Origin: Adiantum capillus-veneris
Taxonomy: Eukaryota > Streptophyta > Polypodiopsida > Polypodiales > Pteridaceae
Direction: 5' to 3'
Length of the DNA: 64,000 nt
Assembly (NCBI GenBank): GCA_014529385.2
Contig: CM043967.1
Span: 135,479,182-135,543,181 of the forward strand
Shown: one piece after another, positions 31,959-42,425 of the stretch
Numbering within the stretch: position 1 is the first letter of the stretch
Layout: each line of letters starts with the position of its first letter
Translations under genes and position numbers: made by a program
Notes under the pieces: generated by a model
The model's input: the letters and a program-made list of their open reading frames with translations, nothing else
What the model was told of the DNA's origin: nothing
Databases searched by the model: none

Positions 31959-32277
31959 CTTGGGATGACCCTTGTGAAGAAATCTATTGTTGGAGATTAC
32001 ATTCAGTTAATTCACAATGGATAGGCAATTGGTCTAGGTCAGTCTAGGCTAGATGGATAAGACATCCAACTTAGCAAGACTTCATGGGGGGGGATTTCCA
32101 TCTAGTTTCCATTAGGGAAAGTTTGGACTCACAAAGGGGCCTTATAAGGAGTTTGACTTCTTCTCTCATGTCCAAAACGGCCATGCAGTAGATTTTTTGC
32201 AAATCAACTCTAAACTTGGCAGAGATTTGGCAGTTAGAATTTACTCGTCAAGCTCTTTCTATTGATATATAGCACGT
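31959..32277. other. Spacer between elements B and D
   Basis: 319 bp with no ORF, repeat or motif that I recognise. It may be original host DNA or part of an older element. Confidence 0.5.
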
Positions 32278-33500
32278 TGGTACATCCAAACTGTGTCGAC
32301 TCTAGAAGGTTGGAGTAGCTAGGAAAATCATGGGCTGACAAGCAGCAGCGGAAATATATGCCTAATGCGGTTTATAGGCCAAGGGAGGCTCCATGAGGGG
32401 CTAATTGGGGGAGAAAATGAAGGAGGTGCAAAGTGAAGATTTTGGGTCCAGGAATCAAGAGCTTGAAGTGTTGAAGGAGCAGGTCCAGACGGCTCATCAA
32501 ACCGAGCTACGGAGCTCAAGTTATTGAAGGTTGAAGGTTCAGTGTTGCAGATTCTTGCCAGACATGGCAGCTAGGGACAGGTGGTCCAAGTGGAAGTCAA
32601 GGTACAGGTGTGTAGTTCTTTAATTATGGAGCCCAAATCGTCTTTTCAGATTATAGATCAGAGCCCCGGTTTCCATTTTATGGCCAGTTAAATTTTTGTC
32701 GGGGGTTAGGTTGGTGCCCACTTGACTACATAGGGAATCGTGCCATCTGACGTCTTTTCAACCCCGACAAAGTTCTACAGCAAGGTAGGCATCATACATG
32801 GCTAGCAGGAATTGATTTCACGTCAAACAAAGACTGGAACGGAGTGATATTGAAGTCAAAAGATGCGTTCACTTATCCGGAGTTGATAGCAGATGATTTG
32901 ATCAATTTTTGCGGCCTCGATTCGATGGCTTGGAGAATTGTGAAGTGTAGCAAGGTTGGCGGTAGTCAGAGTCGGAAGCTTCAAGGAGCTAGCCAAGAGG
33001 CCTATCCCGCCCATTGGAGATAAGAAGAAGTTCAAACGCCTAAAAGGGAAAGCAAGAAGGAGAGAGCTTATCCAAGAGGTATCCATAAGAGCAAATACAA
33101 GGTTGAAAAATTGAGCGGACACAACATAGAGGCACCATGCAGATACCAAACACCAAGAAAATGCCAAGTGGTGGGCATGCAAGGAAATTTCTAAAGGAAG
33201 CTCTAGTTAATTGTACGCGCTAGATAGCTCTTGTTTTTTTTCCTTTTTAGCCTTAGCCAAGCCTTATAAAAAGGAAAATAGAAGTGATTTTTTTAGGGCT
33301 TTTTTGCCAGAGAGTGATTGGAGTTTTTTCAAGCCTGTGTACATTGCAAGCTTGCCATTTGAGCTGCATACTTGACTGTACTATCTCCCTATGCAATAAT
33401 ACAAAACATTTGCCCCCTACTTCTTGTGGTGCTTCTCCCCATCCCCCTCCTTTTCTCTCGCTCTTTGTGTACTTATCGGTGCTTGCAGAGGGTTTGCCTG
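32278..33500 (+). repeat. 5' LTR of element D (right edge approximate)
   Basis: It starts TGGTACATCC, matching TGGTACAACC at 50179, and 32298-32887 aligns with 52528-53108. A TATA-like CTTATAAAAAGG at 33262-33273 could be the promoter. The end is not resolved because the right copy is cut by E at the equivalent of 32887; 33500 is a placeholder. Compared with the right copy, about 2.3 kb is missing after CTCTAGAAGG (near 32308). Confidence 0.65.
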
Positions 33501-33609
33501 CAGCTTGAGGTGTCATTAAGAGGGCAGAATTGGGGTGTCTTGTGAGCTAGAAAGGGTGAGTTGAGTAGTGTGGGTGTGTTTGTGCTGAAAGGTGCTTTTT
33601 TTCAAGGTG

Positions 33610-33614
33610 TGAGG
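33610..33614. other. Target-site duplication of C1, left copy (TGAGG)
   Basis: Matches 39165-39169 on the far side of the element. Confidence 0.95.
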
Positions 33615-33831
33615 TGAAGTCGCGGAGCGGAGCGTGGATCGACTCTCTCTCTCACACACACACAGTGAGCTTACACAGTACAGTACGCAGAGATCTGTTA
33701 GAAGGGTTATCTCCCAAATCCTTAGTATTCACAAAGAATATGTTAGTATATACAAAGAGTTAGAGGTAAGTGAGTTAGGCGGGCGGCCGGCCATATCCGC
33801 ATAAGAGGCCACTTGGGCTTTAATCCCAACA
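33615..33831 (-). repeat. 3' LTR of C1
   Basis: 217 bp, TGAAGTCGCGG ... TAATCCCAACA on the + strand, identical by eye to 38948-39164. Confidence 0.97.
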
Positions 33832-33865
33832 ACCTCCCACTTAAAGTCCAATGTGGCACTTTAAG
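33832..33865 (-). other. C1 polypurine tract with adjacent hairpin
   Basis: On the - strand AAGTGGGAGGT abuts the LTR start TGTTGGGATT. Overlapping its upstream edge are 8-bp complementary arms CTTAAAGT (33840-33847) and ACTTTAAG (33858-33865) around a 10-base loop. Confidence 0.85.
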
Positions 33866-33915
33866 TAACTGTAAATCTATGAACATAAATGTACAAAGAT
33901 TTACATGGCTGCCAT

Positions 33916-36900
33916 CTATCCAATGCCCAATAACTCACGACAATGCACAAAGCCCTCTCCTGGAAGTCCCTTTGTGAGTAGATCAGCAGGATTGTCCTTG
34001 GTGTGGATCTTCAGCAGTTGTATCTGCTTGTCTTCAAGTACTTCCCTAATGAAGTGATACTTCACATCAATATGCTTAGTCTTCGAATGGAACACTGGAT
34101 TCTTTGCCAATTGTATAGCACTTTGACTATCACAATATAACTCTGGCATATCTGCATTGATTCCCAAGTCTGCAACCAATCTACCAAGCCAAATAGCTTC
34201 TTTGCATGCCTCATTTGCTGCAACATACTCAGCTTCTGTAGTAGACTGCGTAACACAATCTTGTAATCGAGATCGCCATGATATGGCACCTCCAGCCAAT
34301 GTAAAGACATAGCCTGATGTAGATCTCCTCTTATCCAAGTCTCCTGCATAATCTGAGTCAGTGTATCCTCTGACACTCAAATCCTGACTACCATAGCATA
34401 TGTGCATACTCTTTGTATGTTTTAAGTATCTCATGATACCTTTCACTGCCTCCCAATGTTTCTTGCCGGGATTTGACATATATCTGCTAACCACTCCCAC
34501 TGCAAATGCAATATCCGGACGTGTAGCAATCATTGCATACATCAAACTACCCACTGCAGACACATATGGAATCTTATCCATTTCAGCCTTTTCTTCCTCA
34601 GACACAGGACAATCTTGTTTGCTAAGTTTCACATATGGTGGCAATGGAACACTCAATGCCTTTCCCTTCTCCATATTGAAACGTTGCAAAACCTTGTCAA
34701 TATACTCTGTTTGAGATAACCAAATCAACTTCTTTGATCTGTCTCTCTCAATGCGCATACCAAGTATATGACTTGCCTCACCCATGTCTTTCATGTCAAA
34801 CGATTTTGCCATCTTTGACTTCAAAGCTGAAATTTCTTCCAAGTGTTTGCCAGCAATCAACATGTCATCCACATACAAAATAAGGATCAGCCAACTGCCA
34901 TCCTTAGCCTTCTTTGTATATAGACAGTGATCGAACTCACTACGTTTGTAGCCTTGAGAAAGCATAAACTGGTGGAACTTATGGTACCATGCCCTCGGTG
35001 ATTGTTTTAAGCCATAAAGACTCTTTAACAACTGGCATACCAAATGTTCCATGCCTTTCTCAACAAACCCTTCTGGCTGCTGCATGTAAATTTCCACATC
35101 TAAATCACCATGCAAGAACGCTGTCTTGACATCCATTTGGTGCAACACCAAATCCAATATAGCAACCAATGCAAGAAAGCATCTCAATGTAGTCATCTTG
35201 ACCACTGGAGAGAAGACTTCATCAAAGTCAATGCCTTGTTCTTGCTTAAAGCCCTTGGCAACAAGCCTTGCTTTGTACTTTGGCTGACTATCATGAGCAG
35301 TGATCTTATACCTGTAAACCCATTTACAAGGTAGAGCCTTTTTGCCCTGTGGTAATTTAACCAACTTCCATGTCTGGTTTTTATGCAGAGCTGTCATCTC
35401 TGACTGCATGGCCAACTGCCATTTTTTCGAGTCAACCACTTGTAATGCTTCCTTGTAACAAGATGGTTCTCCGCAATCTGTGAGCATGACATAATTTAGA
35501 GATGGCACATAACGATCAGGTGGTTTGGAGACACGCTCAGAACGTCTCACCACAACTGATTCTGCCTCTCTAGCCACTATAGGCTGTTCCTGAGCCTGAC
35601 CATGCTGTCTTGATGTGCTAGCACTAGGTCCATCTTCCCTGAAGACAACTCTTCTGATCTCCTCTGTCTTCTCTGGCTTAGAGTGAAACTTGGCTTCATT
35701 GAAATGCACATCATTGCTACGAATAAGCTTTCTGGACTCAGGATCCCAAAGCCGGTAACCCATCTCGCCCGATTCTCCGTAGCCAAGAAATATACACTTC
35801 TTGCTCTTTGGTTCTAACTTATTTCTGAACTCTTTAGGAATATGGCTATAAGCTTCACAACCAAAGACTCTGAGATGCTTATACGAAGGTGCCTTGCCTG
35901 TCCATAGCATCTCGGCCACTGCACTCTTATCCAGAACCCTACTAGGAGACCTGTTGATCAAATGGACTGCTGTAGCCACTGCTTCCGCCCAAAATCCATC
36001 AGGCAACTCAGCATTTGACAACATGCTTCTGACCTTCTCTTGTATGGTCCTATTCATACGTTCTGCAACCCCATTCTGTGAAGGATTATATGGTGCAGTA
36101 AGTTCCCGCTTAATCCCTTTTGCTTCACAAAAGTCTTGAAAAGCTTTGGAAACGTACTCTCCACCATTGTCAGTTCTCAAGCACTTCAGCTTCTGACCAC
36201 TCTGATTCTCCACCAGCTGCAAGAATGTCTTAAAGACCTTGAGCACCTCATCCTTGTGCTTCAAGAAGTAAACCCATACTTTGCGAGAATAGTCATCTAT
36301 GAATGTACAAAAGTACGCTGCTCCCCCTAGTGACAAACTAGGCATTGGTCCGCATAGGTCACTGTGTACAAGAGCTAACCGTTCGTCCCTACGATTCCTC
36401 TTTGATCTGTGCGGTTCCTGTGTTTGCTTACCATAAACACAATGCTCACAAAACTCGAAATCTTGAAATGAAAAGCCAGGCAAATAACCATAATGAGAAA
36501 GTATTTCCATTCCTCTTTTTGACATATGTCCCAACCTACGATGCCACAGTGACACACTTGGCTGCTCAATCACATTAATTACATGGTTTTTAACCTCTGA
36601 AACATGTAAAGTGTACAGAGTTCCTGACTTGCTGCCATGTGCTACAGTCATCGAACCTTTGGAGATCTTCCAAGCGCTGTTCCCAAAAACTGTCACATAA
36701 CCCGCATCATCCAACTTCCCTGTACTAATCAAGCTCTTTCGGATTGCTGGAACATGTCTGACATTCTTGAGCCATAAAGAAGAGCCATTCTGAAACTTCA
36801 ACTGCACATCTCCCACTCCAAGTATGTCACAAACCTGCTCATTGCCAAGTCTGACATAGTCTTTAGTAGCCACATATGATGTAAACCACTCTTTGTGCGG

Positions 36901-37890
36901 AGAAACATGTAAAGATGCCCCTGAGTCGATAATCCAATCACTCATAGCATGTCCATCCTCTGCAGTCAAGAAAACAGAATCAAGATTGCTTGTAAGGAAG
37001 ATGTCACCAGCTGCTATACCAGAATCACTGTCTGAAGCAGATCCTGTGACATTCACCTCTTCAATCTTCACTGAACTCTTCTTTTCATCTTGCTCAAAAC
37101 TCTTTGTTTTGCCTTTTTCTTGTTTCCACTTCGTACAGTCTCGCTTCATGTGACCCTTCTTGCCACAATGGTAGCATTCTATGTCATCCTTTGACTTCGA
37201 ATCACGAGACTTACTTCGGTTTTGTGCCTTCTTACCCTTCTTCTCTTTAAACTGTTGTCTCCCTCGAACGACCAAAGCACTATTGCCTTTGCCTTTGTCA
37301 ATGTTCTTCCTGTTCACTTCCTCTGTGAGCAAGCTGCCTTCTACATTGGCACTTGTAAGACCTTCTGGCGCGACAGAATTACTTAACGCTGTACGAAAAG
37401 TATCCCAACTGTCTGGCAAAGTGATTAAGAGAAACATAGCCTTCACTGAATTTGGAAAGACTATCTCTTGTGCTGTTAACTGGCTGAAAATTGAGTGAAA
37501 TTCATTCAGATGATTTGACATGGCTGTCCCTTCCTTCATCTTCAAATCCACCAATTTCTTGAGCCAGTAAATCTGAGAAGCAGCACTTTGTTTCTCGTAC
37601 ATATCACATAGCTTTTGCCATACGCCATACGCTGTAGTCTCTTCTGCTACGTTGAAGTAAACATTTTCTGCCAGTGTCAGCATGATTGTGGAACAAGCTA
37701 ACTCGTCAAGCTCTTCCCACTCATCTTGAGCCATAAATTCTCGTCTCTCCCCTTTGAGCTTCAGTGGCTTCACTTGTTTTTTCTGCACCAAAACCTGCCA
37801 AATCTGCTTCTTCCAGAATGGAAAGTTTGTGCCATCCAGCTTCTTTATGTTGTAAAGAGTCTCACTGTGAGAAGATGCCATATCTGCCAA
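33916..37890 (-). CDS. C1 Gag-Pol polyprotein (1324 aa, intact)
   Basis: One open frame encodes everything the element needs. Gag occupies about residues 1-225 (KKLDGTNFPFWKKQI at the start). The zinc knuckle CYHCGKKGHMKRDC is near 238, the protease active site IIDSGASLHVS near 321, the GAG-pre-integrase H2C2 motif (WHRRLGHMSKRG ... CEHCVYGK) at about 450-485. Integrase core residues are in LVHSDLCGP (~513), RTDNGGEYVS (~575) and NGVAERMNRT (~607). RT spans about 840-1080, with ILYVDDMLIAG (YVDD) near 1008. RNase H is from about 1175, with YTDSDYAGD, EAEYVA and YCDSQSAIQLA. Length and order are normal for Copia. Start codon: the first Met, MADMASSHSE. All catalytic residues I can check are present. 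Confidence 0.97.
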   Translation of the reverse strand: MADMASSHSETLYNIKKLDGTNFPFWKKQIWQVLVQKKQVKPLKLKGERREFMAQDEWEELDELACSTIMLTLAENVYFNVAEETTAYGVWQKLCDMYEKQSAASQIYWLKKLVDLKMKEGTAMSNHLNEFHSIFSQLTAQEIVFPNSVKAMFLLITLPDSWDTFRTALSNSVAPEGLTSANVEGSLLTEEVNRKNIDKGKGNSALVVRGRQQFKEKKGKKAQNRSKSRDSKSKDDIECYHCGKKGHMKRDCTKWKQEKGKTKSFEQDEKKSSVKIEEVNVTGSASDSDSGIAAGDIFLTSNLDSVFLTAEDGHAMSDWIIDSGASLHVSPHKEWFTSYVATKDYVRLGNEQVCDILGVGDVQLKFQNGSSLWLKNVRHVPAIRKSLISTGKLDDAGYVTVFGNSAWKISKGSMTVAHGSKSGTLYTLHVSEVKNHVINVIEQPSVSLWHRRLGHMSKRGMEILSHYGYLPGFSFQDFEFCEHCVYGKQTQEPHRSKRNRRDERLALVHSDLCGPMPSLSLGGAAYFCTFIDDYSRKVWVYFLKHKDEVLKVFKTFLQLVENQSGQKLKCLRTDNGGEYVSKAFQDFCEAKGIKRELTAPYNPSQNGVAERMNRTIQEKVRSMLSNAELPDGFWAEAVATAVHLINRSPSRVLDKSAVAEMLWTGKAPSYKHLRVFGCEAYSHIPKEFRNKLEPKSKKCIFLGYGESGEMGYRLWDPESRKLIRSNDVHFNEAKFHSKPEKTEEIRRVVFREDGPSASTSRQHGQAQEQPIVAREAESVVVRRSERVSKPPDRYVPSLNYVMLTDCGEPSCYKEALQVVDSKKWQLAMQSEMTALHKNQTWKLVKLPQGKKALPCKWVYRYKITAHDSQPKYKARLVAKGFKQEQGIDFDEVFSPVVKMTTLRCFLALVAILDLVLHQMDVKTAFLHGDLDVEIYMQQPEGFVEKGMEHLVCQLLKSLYGLKQSPRAWYHKFHQFMLSQGYKRSEFDHCLYTKKAKDGSWLILILYVDDMLIAGKHLEEISALKSKMAKSFDMKDMGEASHILGMRIERDRSKKLIWLSQTEYIDKVLQRFNMEKGKALSVPLPPYVKLSKQDCPVSEEEKAEMDKIPYVSAVGSLMYAMIATRPDIAFAVGVVSRYMSNPGKKHWEAVKGIMRYLKHTKSMHICYGSQDLSVRGYTDSDYAGDLDKRRSTSGYVFTLAGGAISWRSRLQDCVTQSTTEAEYVAANEACKEAIWLGRLVADLGINADMPELYCDSQSAIQLAKNPVFHSKTKHIDVKYHFIREVLEDKQIQLLKIHTKDNPADLLTKGLPGEGFVHCRELLGIG

Positions 37891-38928
37891 ACTGTTTACT
37901 CCTGAGAAAAATCCGGCAGAGTTTCCCCTGTAAACTGGCCTCTGTACACAGTAAACAAGCTATAATCAACAAGCTGAACACCTCTCCTCAGGAACTGTCA
38001 GTATTTTGAAAATTTTTGACAGAGTCTCCCCTGTAAACTGAGCTCTGGGAACCAAAAGATAGCTCAAGAAACAATCATAAATAGCTGACCAATGACAAAT
38101 CTAAAAAATCCCTGTAATATGCTGTCCTGTAAGCATACACTGTCTCCTCTCTGGGCGATGACAGAACCTGTATCTGTCTCAAGACTGAGCCCTGAACAAT
38201 GCCTCAACGGCCTGACGCATAAGATGCAATCCAGTGTCTACACAAAGTCATACATCCTAAGGGATAAAAGTCGCCGAAGAGGATGCGTGTAGAGGGGAAC
38301 TCCAGCAACCTAATCCACCTCACACTGGGTAACCCAGCCCCCAGTGCTTGGCTTCAAAAAACCTCACACACGACCCTCTCAGATGGCTCAGCAAACTGCC
38401 CAGAACTAGCATACATCCTATAATAGACCAATCACTGTCCTATGACCGCTGCGGCGGTCTGTCTGCTAGCGTGACTCACAACTAGCAGACCCACAATCAC
38501 AGTACATCAATCTGCAATACATGCCAGTGGTGTCAAGCCGTCGTATGGCCACACCTCCCCTGGAACCTGGCAAGCACAAGAAGTAGCAATGCAGACTGCA
38601 ATATATATATCTGATGATATATATGTGTACCTGGTCTATAGATGATGCTCTGAAGACGAATAAGTGATGTACGTCGATGTCGATATTGATGTCGACCACC
38701 TCCTGCTTGCCAATCTACACAAGACGGATTTCTTTGCGGCTGAAATCTATCTTCTGCTGTAGTGCTCAGAACGAAATTCTGAGGGCATAAACGGCTTCGA
38801 AAGGGGGGTAAAACCCCAGGTCGCCTGCTGGAAACGCTCCCGGAACGCCGAGTGTGAATTTTCGAACTCCGGATCCAGAATCTGCCGGAAAAGTGCGCGC
38901 GCGCGCGATTGCGCAAATCCGCACTGAA
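37891..38928. other. C1 5' leader
   Basis: About 1 kb between polyprotein start and primer site, longer than in many Copia elements. It holds no long ORF; frames at 38466-38994 lack domains. A short (GC)n run is at 38893-38909. Confidence 0.7.
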
Positions 38929-38945
38929 CCAAGGCTCTGATACCA
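38929..38945 (-). other. C1 primer-binding site
   Basis: TGGTATCAGAGCCTTGG on the - strand, two bases from the 5' LTR; the standard site for initiator tRNA-Met. Confidence 0.93.
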
Positions 38946-38947
38946 AT

Positions 38948-39164
38948 TGAAGTCGCGGAGCGGAGCGTGGATCGACTCTCTCTCTCACACACACACAGTG
39001 AGCTTACACAGTACAGTACGCAGAGATCTGTTAGAAGGGTTATCTCCCAAATCCTTAGTATTCACAAAGAATATGTTAGTATATACAAAGAGTTAGAGGT
39101 AAGTGAGTTAGGCGGGCGGCCGGCCATATCCGCATAAGAGGCCACTTGGGCTTTAATCCCAACA
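38948..39164 (-). repeat. 5' LTR of C1
   Basis: 217 bp, identical to 33615-33831. TGAGG follows at 39165. Confidence 0.97.
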
Positions 39165-39395
39165 TGAGGCAGTTGTTACGTATGCTAAAGTGGAATTTTT
39201 AGTGCAAATTAGCCAATTTGAAGGTGTTATTAGAGAGGTTAGGGGTGTTGTGGAATCCCTGGGCTATAGAGAGGCAAACATTTTGTGTCCTGGGTGTGTT
39301 CAATATTCCTCTTCTCCATCTTCTGGTGCTCCCATGGAGGAGAAGCTGATTGCTCATCGGTGTTGATCAAAGACAATTGTTTCCATCAAGGAGAG

Positions 39396-40067
39396 ATGGC
39401 AACACATAGTTATGGACCAATTTTCACCGAAGAAGATCTGGAAGAGTGGATGGCAGATTTTGAGTTGTATATGCTATCATTGCATATGCCAAATGAAGAT
39501 AGAAAAATACAAACGATTCCGCTATTGATGCAGGGAAGAGCAAAGACATGGTTCTATGCTTTGGAAGGAGAGCCAAGACTTATGTGGCCAATGTTGCGGG
39601 CCCGTTTTCTACATGATTTTCGAAAAGAGGTATCTCCTATCGATTTGAATGCAAGGTTGAAAAATTTGAAGCAGGACGTGAATGAGGAATTTGGTGTCTT
39701 CCTCGCCCACTTCGAAGAGTGTTGGAGGGACTTTGCAGTGGCCATGCAGTTGGTCAATGGTAGTAAGTACTTGAAATTGGAAACGTTTATGGCTTGTTTG
39801 CATCCCAAAGTTTGTGAAAAGGTGAATTTTGAGGGCCCGGAGAATTACAATAGGGTTGTTGCTATTGCACGGTCTAAGAGCCAAAAAATTAGAAAGAAGG
39901 TTGAGCAAGGTGCGTTGGGGTATGAAGTGATGGTTCCTGATCCAACCTCAAATCCGAGAGAAGAAGTTCAAATGGAGAATCAGCCCAATCTAGGGGTAGC
40001 AATCGTTCCTCAACAATGGGTACGTACAGTTCAAGATTTGTCTGAGCAAATGCAAGAGTGCGTTTAA
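39396..40067 (+). pseudogene. Element D gag
   Basis: The frame opens at 39285 and the likely start is MATHSYGPIF at 39396. Gag blocks are clear: EEWMADFELYM, LLMQGRAKTWFYAL, LRARFLHDFRKEVS, EFGVFLAHFEECW and FMACLHPKVCEKV. The ORF is 224 codons to the TAA at 40067. The C-terminal zinc knuckle is in another frame, so a frameshift near 40060 splits the gene. Sequence 39165-39395 upstream is also open in part and may belong to the leader. It forms the particle shell in working relatives. Confidence 0.85.
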
Positions 40068-40270
40068 GTGTTATGGATAGAGGTCTAGCAAGGGCAAGCA
40101 GAGGTAGGGCTAGGAAAGTTTCTAGTAGATGTTACAATTGTGGAGAGGAGGGCCATTATGCTCCAGATTTCCATCACCCACCAAGGAAAAGGGGCAGCAT
40201 GTATCCTCTGTTTGGTAGAGTCAGGGGTCAGGCACAGTTTAATGGCCAAAAGGGAGTAGCAAGCAGTTGA
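40058..40270 (+). pseudogene. Element D zinc knuckle
   Basis: CYNCGEEGHYAPDF near 40130-40175 matches CX2CX4HX4C except that Phe replaces the last Cys. It lies in the frame next to gag and is followed by basic sequence. The zinc site is therefore damaged. From 40271 to about 40690 degenerate linker continues with no ORF of note. Confidence 0.75.
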
Positions 40271-40699
40271 AAACCAAGCACAAACGGCTCCATCAGGTAA
40301 TGATGAAGTGCAAAGGGCTAATATTATTGCTGTTGATAGGCAGGAGGTTGATATTATGGCCAACAAAAGAGCACAAAGTGAAAGAGAGACCGAGACGGAA
40401 TGTGAAACTAGAGCAAAGAAGGGAAAAGAAAAGGTGAACAAAGGTAGAGAGCATCCATAGCCAAGGAGAAGAAGATGAAGACAAAGAAGTACTCAGAAGA
40501 ATTTTCAATTGGGACGCAGTAATCCGGAATATGATATGGTAAGAGAAATTCAAAATCAAAAGGCTAACATCACTTTTGGGCAGTTGCTTGCATTAAACCC
40601 TAAATTAAGAAGGCAGTGGTCAACCAGCGTCAGGCTTCCTCGAGTAGGAGGAGAGTGCATGCGGTATAGAATTTAGCCTTAAGGGGTCGATGTGCTTCT

Positions 40700-40905
40700 A
40701 GTGGTGGATGTTTTTCTTGAAAAGAAGAAGCATGTTCAAACATACATTGATGGTGGTGCCCAAGTCTCTGTGATCACAGAATCTGCTATGAGGGATATTG
40801 ATATTAAAGCTGTTGTCAGATCTAATGTTTGAATGAGGATGGCCAACCATGCCAAGGCTCGGTGTTTAGGAGTGGCACAAGATGTGAAGGTAAAGGTTAT
40901 GGGAA
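40700..40905 (+). pseudogene. Element D protease remnant
   Basis: At about 40735-40780 the translation YIDGGAQVSVI resembles the protease active-site block, with DGG in place of DSG/DTG. The frame stops near 40830, and the following IRRQ-type sequence is full of stops. The position between zinc knuckle and RT is correct. Confidence 0.5.
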
Positions 40906-41583
40906 TTGAATGCTTAATCCATTTTTTTTTCCATGAAAGTAGGAGAAAAGGCTTATCCAATTATATTGGGAAGGCAATGGTAGTTGGCAATTAGGGCCAA
41001 GCAAGATTGGGAGACAAGGGTGTTTACTTTGCCGGATCGAGAAAATGGTGGACAAATTGTGTTGGATCTGAAGACCAAGGAGAGGCGTTTTCATCCATGA
41101 GCCAAGGGAGATAATCAAGACTTCAGCAACAGTTACGAGTATGAAACCGAGTCTACTTATGATGAAGGGTTAACTAGTGTCGAAGAGGAGGAGAGCGACA
41201 AAGATTTATTGAAGCTGGATACAGATTTATTCGGAGTCACCGTAGACTCTACCATTGCAAGGAAAGGTATGCAAGCCCCTGTTTGTAGTCTGAAGGCTAA
41301 AGAGGTGGAAGGTATGCAGGTATAGACTTAACCAAGTAGGAGAAGGAAGGCTATATGGACCTATGTGCATCCTATCACGACCTATTTGCAATAGAGTATA
41401 AAGATCTGAGAGGAGCTAAAGGAGTGAAGCATCAGATCCTACTTAAAGAAGGATATAGGCCAAAATCACAGAAGCTTAGGAGGTTGGGAGATATTCAGAA
41501 GGAGGCTCTATGGCAGGAGATCAACACTGGTTGCTCGAGGCAGGTATTATATATCCAAAGAGTCTGAGTGGGTCACTCCTGTT

Positions 41584-41588
41584 GTCAT
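41584..41588. other. Target-site duplication of C2, left copy (GTCAT)
   Basis: Matches 47110-47114. Confidence 0.95.
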
Positions 41589-42365
41589 TGTTAGGAAATA
41601 AGACGTAGCTAAATAGATAATTGAGTAGATTACTTAATGGAGAGAGACAGATTTACATACACGAGATTATAGAGTAGAGAGAGAGAGAGAGAGTACACAC
41701 GATATACGTGGTTCACCCAATGTGGGCTACGTCCACGGAAAAGCAGCCACTCAATGGCTTTAGTACTTCAAAACAAGAAGTAGTTTACAAAGGGATTATA
41801 CCCTTAATGGAGCTCTTGCCTTGCTTCACTCTCACCACCTCACACTCACCTTGTTGCATCAACTTCACACACTATATGAAATGTGTGTAGAAATGGCCTC
41901 CTTTTATAGGCCAAAAGGGTTGCCCTCTCTCATGAGAGGCAGCCATGTGTAGCCACCCTTGTGTGAATAAGTCCAAATCGGACCCTCCAATCCGCCCATG
42001 TGTGGCCACCCTTGAGAAGGCAAGTCCGCTTTTGAATTCGTCCACCGGCCCACCGGCCATTGACTTCCGACCACCGGCCACTGGCCATTGACTACCGGCC
42101 ATCGGCCACCGACCAACCGACGGTTGTTTTCCGACCACTTTCTGGCCGTCGTCCGGCCATAATATTTCGGCGAGGGAAAAAAAAGTCTTGGGGGCTTCCT
42201 CCCCCGAGGCCCCTAAATTGCCCCTGGTTTTTGACTGTGAAAATTTTGGTTTCCGGTGAGTGATTTACCTTCACGCACGATGGCTTCTCCTCATAATGGG
42301 GGCCTTACAAATGTGCGCTTTCACCACAGAAAATTACAAGGGTAAATCAAGCTCCATACTTAACA
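41589..42365 (-). repeat. 3' LTR of C2
   Basis: 777 bp, TGTTAGGAAAT ... ATACTTAACA on the + strand. A GGCC-rich minisatellite of units like ACCGGCCA occupies about 42040-42160. Confidence 0.95.
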
Positions 42366-42392
42366 ATCTCCCACTTGGAGACTGATCTCCAA
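42366..42392 (-). other. C2 polypurine tract with adjacent hairpin
   Basis: GTGGGAGAT on the - strand abuts the LTR start TGTTAAGTAT. Directly upstream are perfect 7-bp arms TTGGAGA (42375-42381) and TCTCCAA (42386-42392) around a 4-base loop. Confidence 0.88.
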
Positions 42393-42425
42393 ACCAAACC
42401 TGTGACTGCTTTCCATTCTGGCTTC

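Larger units (their letters stand above)
33615..39164 (-). mobile_element. C1: complete Ty1/Copia retrotransposon, 5550 bp, identical LTRs
   Basis: 217-bp LTRs with TG...CA ends, perfect TGAGG target duplication, primer site TGGTATCAGAGCC next to the 5' LTR, polypurine tract next to the 3' LTR and one uninterrupted 1324-codon polyprotein. I find no difference between the two LTR copies. This is the youngest and only apparently autonomous element in the window. It inserted in the 5' region of element D. The domain order (integrase before RT) and sequence type resemble the Tork/Tnt1-like Copia group. Confidence 0.97.

Noticed and set aside
33253-33516. ORF in D's 5' LTR (87 codons, - strand)
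   Set aside because: It lies across the TATA region of the LTR, has no domain and is not supported by any context.
38466-38994. ORFs in the C1 leader
   Set aside because: They run into the LTR and primer site and have no domain; they are part of the untranslated leader.
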